From Alphaproteobacteria bacterium (GTDB lineage Bacteria > Pseudomonadota > Alphaproteobacteria > RS24): a DNA stretch of 9,018 bases. The stretch spans positions 1-9,018 of the forward strand of contig JAKMCZ010000198.1 in assembly GCA_022428185.1 (NCBI GenBank), read 5' to 3'. The notes under the pieces were generated by a model. The model saw only the letters and a program-made list of their open reading frames with translations, ran no database searches and had not been told where the DNA came from. Numbering within the stretch: the stretch's first letter is position 1; the number at the start of each line of letters is the position of its first letter. Made by a program: the position numbers and the translations under genes. Below are positions 7,261-9,018 of this stretch, piece by piece.

Positions 7261-7374
7261 CTAGCGGTTCTCTTTTTTTGCTCGTATGCGCTCTGAGAAG
7301 AAAGGAAGCTCAATAAGCATTCTTATTTGAACGCCTACATCGAAGCTTTTCTGCTTGTAAGATTTGAAAAACAT
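7261..7374 (-). CDS. Small hypothetical reading frame, possible 5' part of an amber-interrupted gene
   Basis: A 37-codon frame starts at ATG 7374-7372 and ends at TAG 7263-7261. It is preceded on the - strand by GAGGG five bases before the ATG, a better ribosome binding site than any for the next frame. The peptide is basic and mixed (MFFKSYKQKSFDVGV, then MLIELPFFSERIRAKKENR) and belongs to no family I know. After the TAG, the same frame continues for two codons and then the 142-codon frame beginning at 7254. The in-phase arrangement and the position of the binding site fit a single gene of about 180 codons with a nonsense mutation. A real short peptide or chance remain possible. Confidence 0.25.
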   Translation of the reverse strand: MFFKSYKQKSFDVGVQIRMLIELPFFSERIRAKKENR

Positions 7375-7478
7375 TTCCACCCTCGTTTTTTGTTCTTGTT
7401 AACAGTTAGCTAAAGTCGGTTTTGTTTTGCTGGCAACCCCCAAGATTCTATTTGCCCGACTCGGTGTTTCCCCCTATA
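7264..7478. other. Low-GC intergenic DNA upstream of serC, no confident promoter
   Basis: Apart from the small - strand frame, I see no gene here. GC is about 35% at 7321-7380. The serC promoter should lie between about 7390 and 7478. Weak candidates are TTGTTT (7422-7427) with TTCTAT (7446-7451) at an 18-base spacing, but the -10 matches only 3 of 6 consensus positions, so I do not call it. No tRNA, terminator with a U-tract on the + strand, or CRISPR-like repeat was seen. Confidence 0.4.
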
Positions 7479-7534
7479 TCCCCTAGTGGGACACCTCTCC
7501 CCAACGAGAGGCAACTATCTGGAAGGGTAGAGAG
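7479..7534 (+). ncRNA. serC leader RNA (alphaproteobacterial serC motif), putative cis-regulator
   Basis: The 56 bases before the serC ATG fold into three consecutive hairpins. The first pairs TCCC (7479-7482) with GGGA (7488-7491). The second pairs CCTCTC (7494-7499) with GAGAGG (7506-7511), a perfect 6-bp stem with a 6-base loop. The third pairs CTATC (7515-7519) with GGTAG (7526-7530), including one G-U pair. The serC Shine-Dalgarno GGAAGG (7521-7526) sits in the loop and 3' arm of the third hairpin, so folding should hide it. A published motif, the serC leader, is described upstream of serC-serA in alphaproteobacteria with its last stem over the ribosome binding site, which is what is seen here. 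No covariance search was possible. The ligand or signal is not known to me. Confidence 0.7.
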
Positions 7535-8710
7535 ATGAAAGAGACCATTCAGAAGCCGGATTTGCGTCCGGCACGACCTGATTTTTCCTCCGGGCCTTGC
7601 GCCAAGCGACCCGGTTATTCCTTAAAAGCACTGGAAGATGCGGTTTTAGGCCGCTCGCACCGTTCTAAGCCCGGCAAAGCCAAGCTGGCTGACGCGATTG
7701 ATAAAACCCGCGCCGTTTTGGGCGTGCCGGACGATTATCGCATCGGCATTGTGCCGGCCTCGGACACGGGCGCTTATGAAATGGCGATGTGGAGCCTGTT
7801 GGGCGCGCGGGGCTTGGATATTCTGGGCTGGGAAAGCTTCGGCAAGGGCTGGATTACCGATGCGGTGAAGCAGTTAAAACTCGATGATATTCGGGTTTTG
7901 GAAGCCGATTACGGCGCGCTGCCCGATTTATCGCTGGTCGATTTCGCCCGCGATGTCGCCTTTACATGGAACGGCACAACCTCGGGCGTGCGCGTGCCGA
8001 ATGGCGATTGGATTAGCGATGAGCGCGGTGGGCTGACGATTTGCGATGCCACATCGGCGGCCTTCGCTATGGATTTGCCGTGGCGCAAGCTCGATGTCAC
8101 CACCTATAGCTGGCAAAAAGTGCTGGGCGGGGAGGGCGCACATGGCATGCTCATTCTGTCGCCGCGCGCGGTCGAGCGGCTGGAAAGCTACACGCCGAGC
8201 TGGCCGCTGCCAAAAATTTTTCGCCTGACCAAAAACGGCGCGCTGATTGACGGTATTTTCAAGGGCGAGACGATTAACACGCCATCTATGCTGGCGGTTG
8301 AGGATTATCTCGACACGCTTAATTGGGCCGATAGCGTTGGCGGGCTCGGCGGTCTGCTGGGCCGCGTCGATGCCAATAATAAGGTGCTGGACGATTGGGT
8401 CGAGGCCACTGATTGGGTCGCCAATTTGTGCCAAGAGCCGGTCAATCGCTCGACCACCAGCGTGTGCCTTAAAATCGTCGATGCCGATGTGCTGGCGATG
8501 GACGATGACGCGCAAGCCGCGCTAGCTAAGCGTTTGGCTGCACTGCTTGATGAAGAAGGCGTCGCTTATGATATCGGCGCTTATCGCGATGCGCCCGCCG
8601 GGCTTCGCATTTGGGCCGGTGCAACGGTTGAGGCCTCAGACCTCGCCGCACTGACCCCGTGGCTCGACTGGGCCTTTTCTACCGCAAAAATGGAGGCACA
8701 AAATGCCTAA
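7535..8710 (+). CDS. serC: Phosphoserine aminotransferase SerC (alphaproteobacterial long form)
   Basis: SerC transfers the amino group of glutamate to 3-phosphohydroxypyruvate in the second step of serine synthesis; it can also act in pyridoxal phosphate synthesis. The 391-aa protein begins with the characteristic RPDFSSGPCAKRPGYS segment (about residues 14-29). The PLP-binding lysine is K195 in TYSWQKVLGGEGAHGM, preceded by the cofactor-ring aspartate motif ICDATSAAF. FTWNGTTSGVRVPNG and GETINTPSMLAVEDYLD also match the subfamily shared by alphaproteobacteria and some methanogens, which differs from the shorter E. coli-type enzyme. ATG 7535 is supported by GGAAGG eight bases upstream inside the leader hairpin and by the N-terminal sequence. 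The stop overlaps the serA start by 8 bases, so the two consecutive pathway enzymes are coupled. Regulation is probably through the leader RNA. Confidence 0.96.
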   Translation: MKETIQKPDLRPARPDFSSGPCAKRPGYSLKALEDAVLGRSHRSKPGKAKLADAIDKTRAVLGVPDDYRIGIVPASDTGAYEMAMWSLLGARGLDILGWESFGKGWITDAVKQLKLDDIRVLEADYGALPDLSLVDFARDVAFTWNGTTSGVRVPNGDWISDERGGLTICDATSAAFAMDLPWRKLDVTTYSWQKVLGGEGAHGMLILSPRAVERLESYTPSWPLPKIFRLTKNGALIDGIFKGETINTPSMLAVEDYLDTLNWADSVGGLGGLLGRVDANNKVLDDWVEATDWVANLCQEPVNRSTTSVCLKIVDADVLAMDDDAQAALAKRLAALLDEEGVAYDIGAYRDAPAGLRIWAGATVEASDLAALTPWLDWAFSTAKMEAQNA

Positions 8711-9018
8711 AGTACTGATTGCAGATAAAATGAGCCCGGCTGCCGAGCAGATTTTCAAAGATCGCGGCGTCGATGTTGATGTGATTACCGGCCTTGATAA
8801 GGACGAATTGATTAAAATCATCGGCAATTATGACGGCATGGCGGTGCGCTCTTCTACCAAAGCCACGCCGCCTGTGCTGGAAGCCGCGACCAATATGAAA
8901 GTCATCGGCCGCGCCGGTATCGGTGTCGATAATATCGACCTGCCCGCCGCCACGCAAAAAGGCATTGTGGTGATGAACACGCCGTTCGGCAATTCCATCA
9001 CCACGGCAGAGCACGCCA
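8703..9018 (+). CDS. serA: D-3-phosphoglycerate dehydrogenase SerA, N-terminal part
   Basis: SerA oxidises 3-phosphoglycerate to 3-phosphohydroxypyruvate with NAD+, the first step of serine synthesis, and supplies the SerC substrate. The first 105 codons are present; the rest lies beyond the window. The start MPKVLIADKMSPAAEQIF is typical, followed by AVRSSTKATPPVLEAA and the strongly conserved GRAGIGVDNIDLPAAT block (about residues 74-89), then VVMNTPFGNSITTAEHA, which leads into the catalytic helix region. The NAD-binding GxGxxG motif and any C-terminal ACT domain are not in view. ATG 8703 lies inside the last codons of serC and has a strong Shine-Dalgarno, GGAGG at 8692-8696, six bases upstream, so it may be translated well even without coupling. 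Confidence 0.95.
   Translation, partial: MPKVLIADKMSPAAEQIFKDRGVDVDVITGLDKDELIKIIGNYDGMAVRSSTKATPPVLEAATNMKVIGRAGIGVDNIDLPAATQKGIVVMNTPFGNSITTAEHA

Noticed and set aside
7046..7264. + strand 72-codon hydrophobic frame in the thiD-serC pocket
   Set aside because: It starts with TTG without a binding site, overlaps the better - strand frame, and its hydrophobicity is what T-rich sequence gives by chance.
6822..7478. CRISPR array, tRNA or IS element in the non-coding pocket
   Set aside because: I found no regularly spaced repeats, no cloverleaf-like arms, no transposase motifs and no terminal inverted repeats.

Overview
The window looks like chromosomal DNA of an alphaproteobacterium of moderate GC; single 60-base rows I counted range from about 53 to 60% GC in gene regions. 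Three things point there: the gene order cpoB(ybgF)-tilS-ftsH-folP-glmM, the long-form SerC directly coupled to serA, and an RNA leader in front of serC that resembles the alphaproteobacterial serC motif. The folP allele suggests a relative of the Rhodobiaceae, but that is inference. All confident genes are on the + strand.

Positions 1-6821 are a tight run of housekeeping genes: the end of cpoB (TPR protein of the Tol-Pal system), tilS (tRNA-Ile lysidine synthetase), ftsH (membrane AAA+ zinc protease), folP (dihydropteroate synthase), glmM (phosphoglucosamine mutase) and thiD (HMP/HMP-P kinase). Most junctions overlap or leave under about 90 bases. The only likely internal promoter is in the 87-base tilS-ftsH gap. 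The products serve envelope constriction, tRNA modification, membrane proteolysis, folate, peptidoglycan precursor and thiamine synthesis, so this is an operon by position rather than one pathway.

Positions 6822-7440 are an accessory pocket. GC falls from about 60% (6841-6900) to 35-42%. On the - strand it holds the C-terminal remnant of what looks like a ribbon-helix-helix antitoxin, abutting the thiD stop, and an unrecognised reading frame that may be one gene interrupted by an in-frame TAG. From about 7479 the serC leader begins, followed by serC and the first 105 codons of serA: two consecutive enzymes of phosphoserine synthesis, overlapping by 8 bases.

The most notable point is FolP. 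Its sequence resembles the plasmid-borne sulfonamide-resistance enzymes Sul1/Sul2 more than ordinary chromosomal DHPS, and it sits directly upstream of glmM. That is the arrangement expected of a chromosomal ancestor or relative of mobile sul genes. I found no undescribed multi-gene defence or mobile system; the pocket after thiD is the only accessory region.
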